Shown here: positions 27,901 through 41,000 of the stretch, piece after piece
Layout: each line of letters starts with the position of its first letter
Numbering within the stretch: position 1 is the first letter of the stretch
From: Halichoerus grypus
Taxonomy: Eukaryota; Chordata; Mammalia; Carnivora; Phocidae
Length of the DNA stretch: 64,000 nt
Direction of reading: 5' to 3'
Assembly: GCF_964656455.1 (NCBI RefSeq)
Contig: NC_135715.1
Location: forward strand, 159,928,437-159,992,436
The notes under the pieces: generated by a model
Database searches by the model: none
Told to the model about the DNA's origin: nothing
Seen by the model: the letters and a program-made list of their open reading frames with translations, nothing else
Made by a program: the position numbers and the translations under genes

Positions 27901-30626
27901 ACACATAGCTAGATACTCTACCTGAGGTCACTGCCTTAGATTACTAAAGTATTGTATTTCCTGGGTTACTAAAGCCATACCACAGCACCATTTTATTTCT
28001 TCCATTGGCATTAGTAATTTTTATAATTTGGGAGAAAAGGACCACACTTGGCCATTAAATTTTTTATTTGCCTTCAAATGCACAGAGATGAATACAACTA
28101 CTATTATCTTCTAGCACCAAGAATAATGTAGAGGCACATTCTAGGATTATGGCAGTGTGTTTTGTTATGGTGGTTGTTGAATTCTTTGGTTTTGGCCTGA
28201 GTTATAAATCAGACTTTATTTATATTGCATTATGAGACTGTTTTAGTACTAGTCTTTATTAAGAAGGTTCTAGACTGTAAATATTTTGGTAATTATAGTA
28301 ATGTAAAATATAATTAAAATGAGGGAAATAGACTTTAGAAAATCCAAATTTTATTTTATTTTTAAAGAAATATAATTTTACTTCCAATATAGTAAGCTGT
28401 GGGTGTGAGAGAGATGTGTCAGTATGTGTATATATATAGAGAGAGTGAGATCCTCATTCAAACCTAGCTAACCAAGTTTTGCTGGGTTATTCAGAGCTAT
28501 TTGTAAATTAGCATAATAGGTGTTTATGTGTAAATAGGTTCTTCTGAAATTCTTGAAAAGTTTATAAACAGTTTAAGAATTCTCTCTACTACCTTACTTA
28601 TTATACCGTTTTGCTTAGCAGTCCTTTCTTCATGAAAAGTCACAGGTAAACTTCAGCCTAACCTTTGTCAAAATTACCATAAATTCTGAATTTGTGGATT
28701 TTTCTACACGTGCTAAGTGCTCTGCTTTGTTATCTCCATAGATGATGATAGCCATACGGTTGTACCTCAGAAAGGCACAGGTACCAGGGCCAATCCTTTT
28801 CTGGTGGAACTACACCAGGAAGCGGGAGATTTTCCATCTGGCCTGTGCAGACCAATGGTCTAGGTGGGTGGGAGGGGAGTGGCAACTTCAGGAAAATGCA
28901 AGGTGCTTATTTGAGTCCCAATAAGAACAGTAGCACTAGCTCACATTTGTTACATCCTTAATCACAAACAATCACATTTGTTACATCCTCAATCAGAAAA
29001 ATGCAAGGTGCTTATTTGAGTCCCAATAAGAACAGTAGCACTAGCTCACATTTGTTACATCCTTAAGCTCCCTAAAATGAGAGCAGCCGTTCTCATGTCC
29101 TTTCCCCAGCTTCAGCTTCCAAGGCTTTCCCATAATGAGATGCACTCTGGAATTCCAGAGACTTTTCCACAAGGGGGAGAAACTACAGACTAAATTAGAA
29201 GGAAAACTAACAAAAAGTGAAGGAGATTTGGGGCACCTGGGTGGCTCAGTTGGTTAAGCATCTGACTTCAGCTCAGGTCATGATCTCAGGGTCCTGGGAT
29301 CGAGCCCCCGTGATGAGCCCACCGTGGGGCTCCTTGCTCAGCAGGGAGTCTGCTTATCCCTCTCCCTCTGCCCCTCCCCCCACTTGTGCTCAAGCTCTCT
29401 CTCTCTCTCTTTCAAATAAATAAATAAAATCTTAAAAAAAAAACAGTGAAGGAGATTCTTCCAGGAATAAAGAAGAAGAGGGTAGCAATTATACACCAGG
29501 AGGCAAGCAAGGACTTTGGAATTCCATACTGACTGTGAAGCCAGAAAATGATGCCTCAAAAGGATAGGGCTCAGCAAAATTCAGGTCAGGAGGCCTTTGT
29601 CAGCCAGGCAATGAAAAAAAGGGGATGGCCAGGAGTGGTACACCACCAAGCAAATGGGAGCAGAGTCTGCCTTCAGTTGTGCCCAATCCTAGAGCTGGGT
29701 TGTGACTTAAACTTGGCTTGTAAATTTTAAACAGATCATAATATGTCCTTCATTTGGTGACAGGTGGGATTCATGAACAACGGGCGAATCAAAGCTCTGG
29801 ATATTGAGTGCTTCATTAATGGAGGATGCATGCTGGATGACTCTGAGCTGGTATGTGCATCAGAAACCAGCACCATCTTTAATCCTGAATAGAATGCAGA
29901 ACTTCTAGATGAGTCTTTACGGAGCATTTTTCTTCAAGTACTTACCCAAGTTCCACAAGCAGTTAGACTCGGTACTTGACTTTTACAGAAAAAAAACAAA
30001 GTATTGTCCAATATATATTAATATCTCCTTTCACTTTAGGTAACAGAATTTCTCATATTAAAGCTGGAAAATGCATATAAAATCCGCAACCTCAGGTTCC
30101 GGGGCCGTGCATGCATGACAAATCTACCATCTAATACAGCCTTTCATGGATTTGGCTTCCCACAAGGAACCCTGATAACAGAATCTTGCATCACAGCTGT
30201 GGCAGCCAAATGTGGCCTTCTGTCAGAAAAAGTAAGGTTGTAATCAAGGTCGTAACCAAGGTTGGTGAAGAATCAGATGAGGTAGGAAACTAGCTACCCA
30301 AGGAAAGACCCTAGAAGAACCACTCAAATTAGCCCCAGCTCAGAATTTGAGGTAAATTAAGTGCTACCTGAAAGAAATGACTTTCCACTATCTTCCTACA
30401 TCCTTATGCAAACAACTTTCTGTTTCTTTCTTTCTTTTTTCTAATTTGTACAAAAATAATTGCTCTTTTTAAAATTCTAACCACACTGAGGGAATTAAAA
30501 TAAAAAGTGAACGTCCCCTTTTTCATCCCATCATCCCTATTGATCAAGGGTAACCATTGTTAAGAATTCTATGTTTATTGTTCCAGGCCTCTAGATTCAT
30601 ACACACATATGTAAACATTGATGTAT

Positions 30627-30663
<37 letters not shown>

Positions 30664-33600
30664 ATAGAGAATTAGTTACCAAAATGGGACCATGATAAGC
30701 ATATCATACTTTTTCTGCTTGACAGTAGGCCACGGTTATCTTCCTGTGTCAATAGAATGATCCACTCATTCTTTTTCATAACTGAATAGCATTATGTAAT
30801 AGGGACTTACCATAATTTATTTAGCCACTCCACTATGATACACATTTATGTTGTTACCCATTTTGGGCTGTTAAAATGATGTTGCAAGAAACATCTTGGT
30901 ACAGATAGACCAAAATATAGATGTATTTTTGCCCTATTGTATATATCTGAAGGATAAATTTATAGAAGTGGAATTGCCAGTATACTTGAAAATTTTTGAG
31001 AGATATACTGCCAAAAGATGCCCTCCAAAAATATTATTTTGTACAGTATCCTGGAAGGTGCACAGTATAGACAGGATGCTAGGCCAGAGAGAGGCAGGCC
31101 ACTGGCAACTGAGATAATTATTAATAACAGCTTTCTAGCCTTCACACATTTCAATTAGGCCCTAGCCTACTTTTTACACTTCTTTTCCCTGTTTCCCCAG
31201 TATAGTCTCTCTGCTCCAGAAGCCACACTTAATATATTGCCCTTTGAGCCCCTTGGCCCCCAAGTTCAACAGAGAGGACCAGCAGGTTTGTGATTGTCAG
31301 GGTACTTCCTACACACAGTAGAACACCTACATATGGTACCAGGAAGAACATAGTTATCCTAGAGAAGTCACATAAAGTGTTCTATGAGTACAAGGGAGAA
31401 AGACATCACTTTGGCTTGCGGGGAGGAGAGTCAGCAAGAACTTTCTGGAGAAGATGACACTTAAGATAGGCCTTGAAGAATAATAGGCACAGATAATAGG
31501 AAGGTAATCCAGGCAAATGGAGCAGCTCCAGCAAGGAGAGGCAACCTCTTTGTGGTTCAGTTTCCTTATCTATGAAACAAGGATGATATGACTCACCACA
31601 CAGGGTTCCTGCAAGAATCAAATGAGCTAGCACTTGTTAAAACATTTGTTTCCACAAACTGGATGGTATTATTCCAATGTTACTGCTGATAATGATAATT
31701 ATTTAATGTTACTAGAGCGAAATGGGGAGAATGAAGACTTCCTGAGCACATCTCAGTGGGCTCTCCTTCTTTATCAAATCTTGCATGCTTTCAGGACATA
31801 CAACACCCCATATTCAAATACATTTTTAAAAAGATTTGACCACACATTCCAGAGGCAATCAGAAGGCTTAGAGTAGATCTGCTATTTGTTACTCGCTGCA
31901 ATGCTATTCCTCTGTAGCAGGACAAATCTTCAGTTATGACAATAAACCCTTGCTTTTATATACAATCTACCAGCTCTTCCTCATCCTCTGAACCTTGTAG
32001 GAAAGAAGGCGTATCTTCTTCCCTCAGCCTCTCCATCCTGCTGCCCTCCAGGGACCAGTTACTACCGCTACCCTCCACTTGAGGAGGGAGAAACCCTGAT
32101 TGGTACATTGAAGAAGAGATGAGAAATAACTCCCGTTATTTTTTTTAAAGATTTTATCTATTTATTTGAGAGAGAGAGAGCACAATCAGGGGAGGGCAGG
32201 GGAGGGACAGAGGCAGAGGGAGAAGCAGGCTCACCGTTGAGCAGGGAGCTGCCATGGGACTCGATCCCAGGACTCTGGGATCATGACCTGAGCTGAAGGC
32301 AGATGCTTAACCGACTGAGCCACCCAGGCGCCCCTAACTCCCATTATTTTTACAAAAGCACATGCTGTTCAAAGAAAGAAGCAGCACCCTGTCTTCTCCT
32401 CACCAAAGTTTGTGTTTTAATGGGGAAGCTTTTCAAGTCTCTCTTTTGCAGTCAGTTTCTGTCTTACCATAAACTATCAACTCAACTTCTCACCCATTTC
32501 AGATTAGGGAGAAAAACATGTACAAAACAGTTGATAAAACCATCTACAAACAAGCGTTCAGCCCTGAGACCCTGATCAGATGTTGGAATGAGTGTCTGGA
32601 CAAGTCTTCCTTTCACAACAGGAGAATGCAAGTGGAAGAGTTTAACAAGAAGAATTACTGGAAGAAGAAAGGCATGGCAATCATCCCCATGAAGTTTTCA
32701 GTCGGTTTTGCTGCAACAAGCTATCATCAGGTAAGGCTTTTCTACGTGGTGAATAACCCTCACATCAGATGCACTTCTCGCCCTGTCAGCTCACGTTGAC
32801 TTTGGGAGAGGGTCACATTTCCCAGGCACCAAGCCCCTCCCTCCCCAGCACCTGGGAGAAATGTAAGAACTCTCCTGAGCAGCACCCCCATCTACAAGCT
32901 CGTTCAACACAGTGCGGTAGAAAAAATGTCTCGGTGTCAGAAAATGGCATCAGCAAGCCTGCTACCAGCATGGCTGCCAGGACGCAGCAGTGACCACAAG
33001 CACCACCCCACCCCACCCCAAATCATCCCTATGCCAAAGGGAATGAGAGCCCACAAGGCCTGGGGTGCTGAGCTCTCTGAGCCCAGGGGTTACGGCTTGG
33101 GCAGGGAGTGGGGCCTCTCCCGGTCTGTGCCCCAGACCCCTCAGCTCTCCTCAGTGCCCCAAAGTCTAGGCAGAGAGGTCACTGCATGTTGTCCTGACAA
33201 GCTGGCTGTTTCCAGCCGCCTCTCCCAGGAATCTGTGTCAATTCTAGTGGGGAAACAGGGGTGCATGGTCCAAAAATCCTTCTAGGTAGATTGCAAAAGG
33301 AAGAGGCAAGTCACTCAGAGGCCACATCCAGAAGGGAGGAGGAAAGGTGCAAATAGGTGAGTCCATTAAATAACACAGGACTGGTACAGACAAGTGTTCC
33401 CAGCAATCCCAATGGGTCCCATATGGGAAAGCTGTTTACAAAACAGGGAAATGGTATTGCCTCCCCATTATTGTCCACCAGAAGCAGAGACTCCGCAACT
33501 GGAAAAATCTTATGTGCATTAGATCTAAATCTAAATCTAAAAATACATTAGATCTCCCTGTGCGTATACCATTGAAAGCATTTTCCCACTTACACCCAAC

Positions 33601-34981
33601 TACCAGCAGCCAATAGACACATGCGCGTGCTCACACCACAGAAGCTGCCCTGTCCAAGGAAATCCTTCTTAGGGAGTAAAGCAGTTGCCCCCAAGCCCTA
33701 AGCAGCTGGAGTCAGGTGGCCCTAAGAAATCCTTGGCCCTGCCACTTACTAGCTGTGTAATATTGAGCAAGTTATTTAACCTCTCTGAGTCTCAGCTTCC
33801 TCAATTATAAAATGAGAATAATAATCCTTTCTCTTAGGACTGATGAGGACTCAACAAGCTAACAAATGTAAAGCACTTGGCAGGGTTCCCGGAGCACTGT
33901 GTAGTTATCCAAGGCAGCCCACACCCCTTCCCCAGGAGGTCTCAGACGCACCTCGCAGGGCTGTGGCTGCTCCAGCACTAGGATGAGACTCGCCGGTCTC
34001 CTGAGTCACACTCCTGTTCAGGCCCAGCGTGCCTGTTCTGCACAGAGGTGCGGGCAGGTTGACCGTTACACCTACGGGCCTGGACTAATCCAACAGCTGG
34101 AGCGTAAGTTATTCTAGATATCTGCCTGTGGGGGTTTTTTTCTCTGACACCAAATGTTGTGTTTTTTTCTGCACCAATCCTCCAACACCAACTGAGTGTG
34201 CAACAGTTCAATTCAATTCTGACGCTAACTACCCAGAGTTAGCACAGACCGCACAGATCAAGGGCTAAGTCCCACAAGACTGCCTCCATTTCTGATACCA
34301 GCAAAAGTAGGGTGCCCAAGCTCTCACACTTCTGTCCAAGCAACTACAAATTCAGGGGTTTCCACTACCCACCTCACTTAGGTTTGATACTTGCTAGAGC
34401 AACTCGCAGAACTCAGGAAAGCACTCTACTTACTATTATGACCAGTTTGTTATAAAGGATACCACCCAAGAATAGCCACATGGTAGACATGCATGGGGCA
34501 AGTTATGTGAGAGGCAAATGGGGCTTTCATGCCCTTCCCCTCCAGCTTGTGGCTATGGTCACCAACCCAGAAGCTCCCAGAACCCAGTTGTTCGTGGGTT
34601 TTATGAAAGTTTCATTACATAGTCACAGTTGATTAAATCATTGGCCATTGGTGATTGAACTCAATCTCTAGTCCCTCTCCCCTCCCTGAAGGTCAGAGGG
34701 TGGGGCTGAAAGCTGGAACCCTCTAACCTTGTGTTTGGTTTTTCTGGCAACAATTCCCACCCCCTAGAAGCTGTCTAGGCTTCTCCCAAGAATGATCTGA
34801 ACAGCAGACAAAAGACAGTAAATTCCCAGGATTTTTGGACCTCTGTGCCAAAAATCAGGGACAAAGAACATATATTTATTTTTTTATTATACAACACTTC
34901 CCCTCACCTGGATGGCTGCCCCTCACCTAAACCACAGTCTACTCTCTGCCATCATCCATGTGAGCCAACTTCCTTACCTCG

Positions 34982-35014
<33 letters not shown>

Positions 35015-38000
35015 TCCTTAAATCAAGCAATGACTTTAAAGCTCTATTTGAAAGGCCTCCAGCTTCTTCACAGAGTTCCAAATTGATGCATCCAAGAATC
35101 ACCAGGCTAAGAGTTGAAATGTGTTATTTCAGGGCAGCTGATGACTCACAAAGCTGGAACACCTACTCTCCAAACTAGGCATGGGGAGCACTGTCAGAGG
35201 GAGTCAAAAGGCCCACGATGATAAATACTATTATTAACATCTATAAGCCTGGATGCACCAAAGCTCCTCCAAGCCATTCTGAGACAGAATAGACTGAAAT
35301 CCTAATTCCTCCCCCTTTTTCCCTCCTCCTCCTGGAATGAAAAATAACACATTTCCATTTGTCCAATTCAACATTTATTTAGTGTTTCTGTGATTCAGAC
35401 TTGCTCTAAGTTCTCTACAGGACACAAAACTGAACGAGACCAAGTGCCCTTCCTCCCTGAGACTCTCACAGAAGAGCTGGTCACCCCCTGTATTCATTTC
35501 CTGTGGCTGCCATAAGAAAGTACCACAAACTGGGTGGCTTACAACAAATTTATGCTCTCCCAGTTCTGGAGGCTTGGAGTTCAAAATCAAGGTGTCAGCA
35601 GGGTAATGCTCCTCAGAAGCCCCCAGAGGAGAACACTGCCTTGTCTCTTCCAGCTTCTGGTGTCTCCTAGTATTCCTTGGCTTGTGGCCATGTCACTCCA
35701 ATCTCTGCCTCCACCTTCACGTGGCCTTCTTTGTTGTGTGTCTTCACACAGTCTCATATAAGAACATCAGTCACTGAATTTAGAGCCCACCCTAATCCAC
35801 TATGACCTTCTCTTAACAATTTTATCTACAAAAACTCTATTTCCAAAGAAGGTTTCATTCTGAGGTTCCAGGTGGACAGGAATTTGCAGGGGACACTAAT
35901 CAGCCCAGTTCACCCCTGTAAGAGGAAGTGCAGAGAAGCAGGTAACTGATCCTTCCCAGATGGGAATGAGAAGTGTTTGGGAAGCTTTAACAGAACGGAG
36001 ATCATAGGTGTGGGTCTGACGGCTGGGGAGCAGGCCAGGAAGTGAGAACAGCATAAGCATGAGCACAGGTCAGGAAGGAGCAGCAGTAAGGCAAAGCAGG
36101 AAAAGACAGCGATGGAACTGGAAAAGTACACTAGACCAAATCCTAAAAGACCTCATATTGTAAAAAGGAGCTAGGCTTTCCCATACAGACAATGGGGGAT
36201 TTTGGCCCACCTTGCCCAGTGGTGAACCCTTCTTCCCTTTTATGATTCCATTCAGTTGTCTCTTTGGGGAACCCCTCCCCAAGCTTCTCAAAAGCAGTTT
36301 GATCTGTCCTCCCAGGTCCCTAGGGCCCCTTATACCATGCCCATTGCCTCACAAATCATTCTGCATTATGACTTGCTCTCTACCCTGTCCCCCCATTACA
36401 GTGGGAGCTACTAAATGTTGAGGAAGAACCACATCTTGTTCATCTGTGTATATCCAGAGCTGAGCGCAGGTTGGAACATAACATGTGTCAAGTACTTAAC
36501 AAATGTTTAATTAGTTAGCTGAATGGTCAGCCAGAGACTTTAAGAAGGGGAGTAACTTTCAAATAGTTGGAACCAATACTCATAACTCCTGAGTATCCAA
36601 AGGGGCGCCTATTAAAACCAGGTTCCTGGGACACCTAGGTGGCTCAGTCAGTTAAGCATCCAACTCCTGGTTTCAGCTCATGTTCTGATCTCAGGTTCGT
36701 GAGATTGAGCCCCATGTTGGGAGATCGAACCCCATGTCGGTCTCCATGCTCAGTGTGGGGTCTGCTTGAGATTCTTTCCCTCTCCCTCTCCCTCCTCTCC
36801 CCCCACTCACGCTTGCTCATGTATGCTCTCTCTCTCTCTCAAATAAAAAAATAAAATCTTGGGACGCCTGGGTGGCTCAGTTGGTTAAGCGACTGCCTTC
36901 GGCTCAGGTCATGATCCTGGAGTCCCGGGATCGAGTCCCGCATCAGGCTCCCTGCTCGGCAGGGAGTCTGCTTCTCCCTCTGACCCTCCTCCCTCTCATG
37001 CTCTCTGTCTCTCATTCTCTCTCTCTCAAATAAATAAATAAAATCTTTAAAAAAATAAAAAATAAAAAATAAAATCTTTAAAAATTTTTTAAATAAAAAA
37101 TAAAAATAAATAAATAAAACCAGATTCCTAAACAAGAATGTTCTTTACAGGTGACTTCTGCACAGAACAGAACTAAACGTCAGAATCCCACCAGGAAAGC
37201 TTGCTTCTCTGACCCTCTGACGGGGGTCTCACTACCTCATTTGTTTATATTCAATCTCACTAAACTTGCACTGAGCGGTGCCTTCTGGGTTGTTTTACTA
37301 GGCAGCTGCTCTCGTTCATATCTACACAGATGGCTCTGTATTGGTCACACATGGAGGCAACGAACTGGGACAAGGTATTCACACCAAAATGCTGCAGGTA
37401 AGCTACATAAAATTAAGTCGTTAATCTTTCTATACATTGTTGACATGCCTGACATTTGGCACTAATTTTAGGGGAGATGATCAAACCCTAAGATCTTGAC
37501 TATTTGATTGAAAAACTTCTTCCGTATCAAATGGAATGTCTGAGGTAGCAGAAATCCCACGTATGTACAAATAGTCCTAGAGCGTGGCCAGGCTTTATGG
37601 GTGGAGGTGGTTGTTAGTGAAAACACCACTAATGAGCCCCTGGAGCACTGTGGTAGGTGCCCCACGCAGACTTTACCTAGAGTAGGAGTTTCTCAGCTTT
37701 TCTATTTTGAGACCAGTATGCATGATTTCTAAAGTTTGGACAACAACATTAGGTTGCTAATATACATTTTGGACAAGTAAGGACAAGTAAGTCATCAACT
37801 GTTATCATGCTATAATTTTTAAAGTATAGTTTAACACACACACATACATATACATGAAGTAGGAAGATATCTCAAGAGGAAAAAAAAAGAAGAATCCTTT
37901 AAATTGAATAAATTTCACTATGACAAATTTATTAGATTGTTATAGTACACATCTGCAGCTTTTGACTATCCAGCCCCTTAGCTCCTTTGGAATACACCCC

Positions 38001-41000
38001 CTACATTCCATAGAGTCCTAAAGGACTCCTCAATTCTGGTACCTTTTAGCCCCATTTCCCTCCTTTCCCCAACTCCTGCCACAGATAGAGGCACAGGTGC
38101 CAGGCCTAGCTAGTCATGGCTCCCGAACCCACTGGCTGCAGGGATGGGTCCAGGGGGAAGGCACAGGACCAAGATCCTTTCCTGGGACTGATGTGTAGAT
38201 GCTGACAGAGAAGAACTAGCATTCCCTTATGGTTGCTGAGCTCCTCTGCTATAAGTCAGGGGATGTCAGAGGCAATTTTCCTGTGCCATCGAGGAAGCAT
38301 GCCTATTCTTGGAAATAACATAGCCATCGTAGGAAGAAAAGCAAATGTGAGAGGCAGCGAGAGGTCGCTGATAATACCAGAAAGACTTAGATGCATATAT
38401 ATGTGACACAGTCTCCACTTGTCCTTCCCATGTAGGGGACCCAATACATTCCCTTTGGCTCTTCATCACCAAGAACCAATAAAATTGTCCTTTTTTTTTT
38501 TTTTCCCATTTTGCCTCTTTCTGGGGAAACTTAAACTTACAACAGCATTACTCTCTAGATTAGCACTTGGGAACAAGTCCATAACCGTAGACGTCTGGAG
38601 AAAGTGTTTTTGCCAAAACTAAAAGACAAAAGAAACCAAAAAAATGCTTTTTCTCTTCCTTCCTTCCTTCCCTCCCTTTCTTTCTCTCTTTTTTATTCTT
38701 TGTGATTAAATATCTTTCTTTCCACGTGTCTGCTAGAGAGACTGGAAGAAAAAGAACAGAAAAGAAAGCAGTGAACAGCAAATACTAGAGGAGTATAAAC
38801 AGGAGGGAACAAATAGAAGACAAGGGGGAGAATCAAAAGATAAGGTGGGATGAGGGCAAGAGAGAAGATAGGACCTCAGGGTCATTTGAAATTCATCGGA
38901 TGCTCATACCAACAGATTTAAGACCAACCTTTGAACCAGTCAGTCCGATCTCTCTCTTCCTGCCAATGCCACCAAATAAAACTCAGAAACAAAGGAAATC
39001 CTTCACATCCTAAACACACTAAGTTTGAATGGAAGAACCATTATGGAATCCTACCAAGAAAACACTTTAAAAATCAGCGTGAGGCTCTACTAAGAAGTGG
39101 TTTTCATTTTTTTAAGACACATTATTTTAGGCTTTCAAGGATTTCATGGATGTAATAAAAATGGTAGTGTTTTTTAATTAAAAAAAAAAATGACTCAACT
39201 CTTCCTAGAAAACTGTGCCAGACTTGAAAATATTTATTTTTCACATAGGTGGCCAGCCGTGAATTAAAAATACCCATGTCTTCTTTGCGCATCTGTGAAA
39301 CGAGTACGGCCACAGTGCCCAACACCATTGCTACAGCAGCTTCCATTGGTTCGGATGTCAATGACAGAGCTGCGCAGGTGCTGTGCCCTGTCTTTCCCTT
39401 CCGAACTTTTTCCATATTGCTGGTTTGCTTAGCTGGATACAGACACCAGCAGTTGGCTTCAGAGAAGTCACCTGTGGCAGTAAACATAGTCTCAGGATAA
39501 CCAAAATGTCAGCAGAGTGGGCTAGTTTGAGTAGGCTAAACTGAGGTGACACATAGACACATAGTATACAGTGCCTCAAACACGACAAAAGTCCCTTCCT
39601 TGCACACGTAATGGTCCAGAGGGAGCTTTCGTCATTAGAGTACCCTGAGATTAATGGCAATTCCTCCACCTTCAACATGTGGCTTTCAAGCCTGCCCTGA
39701 GCATCATCATCAGGGAAAAAGCATGGAGGTCAGACCTGGAAGTGATGCAAGTCACTTCCCCTAATCATCCACCAGCAGAACAAGTCTCGGGCCATGTCTA
39801 AGTGCAAGGGAGGTTGGGAAAATGTGGAGGAGTACACCATAGGCCCAGCTACTATGGAACAAGGGGAGAATGGAGTTTGGTGAATAAACAGTCTCTGTCG
39901 CTGGGAGAAACAAAGAAGAAATCTGGGTACCGAGTAATGCAGAACTGGGCAAGTCTCTGACACAAACAAGTTCTTGCAGGCAGGTAAGCAGGCAGAACAC
40001 CAGCTCAGTAGATCTGGTTCAATTAAAGTGTTTCCGTCAGTGCAATTCAACCACAGCACTCATACCTATCCTTTGTATTTATTTTCTAACTGATATTTTT
40101 AAAAACTGCTAAATTTTCACTTTTTCAGAATAGACTATGACTCCCATATTCCTTAATTCAGAGATCTGATCGCATGTACTTTTTTTTTTTTAAGATTTTA
40201 TTTATTTATTTGACAGAGAGAGACAGCCAGAGAGGGAACACAAGCAGGGGGGAGTGGGAGAGGGAGAAGCAGGCTTCCCGGCTGAGCAGGGAGCCCGATG
40301 CGGAACTCGATCCCAGGACCCTGGGATCATGACCTGAGCCGAAGGCAGACACTTAATAACTGAGCCACCAAGGCGCCCCTGATCGCATGTACTTTTGAAG
40401 TGATGTCATGTTTCTGTTATAAACTGTCCACTTTTCCCATTGGGATGTTGTGGAGAGGCATATTCTCAGAACACTGCACTTATGCTACCAAAAGGAACCG
40501 CTTTCAAATCCATCTGATCTTCACAGAGACACTTGTTAGGGGCTTTTTCACTCAGAACAAATGTGTAGGAAACTTCAAATTCTTGAGACCCAGTTTTGGG
40601 TAGGATCAAACATAAGATAGGAATAGCTCAGTGCGTATGGGGGTTGTCAACGCAAACTAAGCATTAACCCATCTTCTAGAGCTTTATGTTTCTGTGTTAA
40701 GGATCGGAAACCTTGCGGATCTAGATTATTATAAAGACAAATTTAGTTATCTTCTCACTTCACACCCAAAACCAAGGCCTTCATTACAGTAGTTTGATGG
40801 TGGATGGATAAACAGATGGAAGGATGGACAGAGACTTGAATAATATTTCAGACCTACAGGAATATTGGCATGTTATTGTTGCAGAATGGAAAGCACAAAT
40901 TAGAATGAAAATAAGATGTTTTGTTCCTTTGATTTTAATGGCTGGAAAATACAAAAGAAGGTGTAAGTTAAAAATGTAGAAAAAGAGAAGGAATTAAGAG

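Noticed and set aside
28892..29065. CRISPR-like repeat-spacer pattern
   Set aside because: It is a mammalian nuclear locus and a simple direct duplication with only two full copies.
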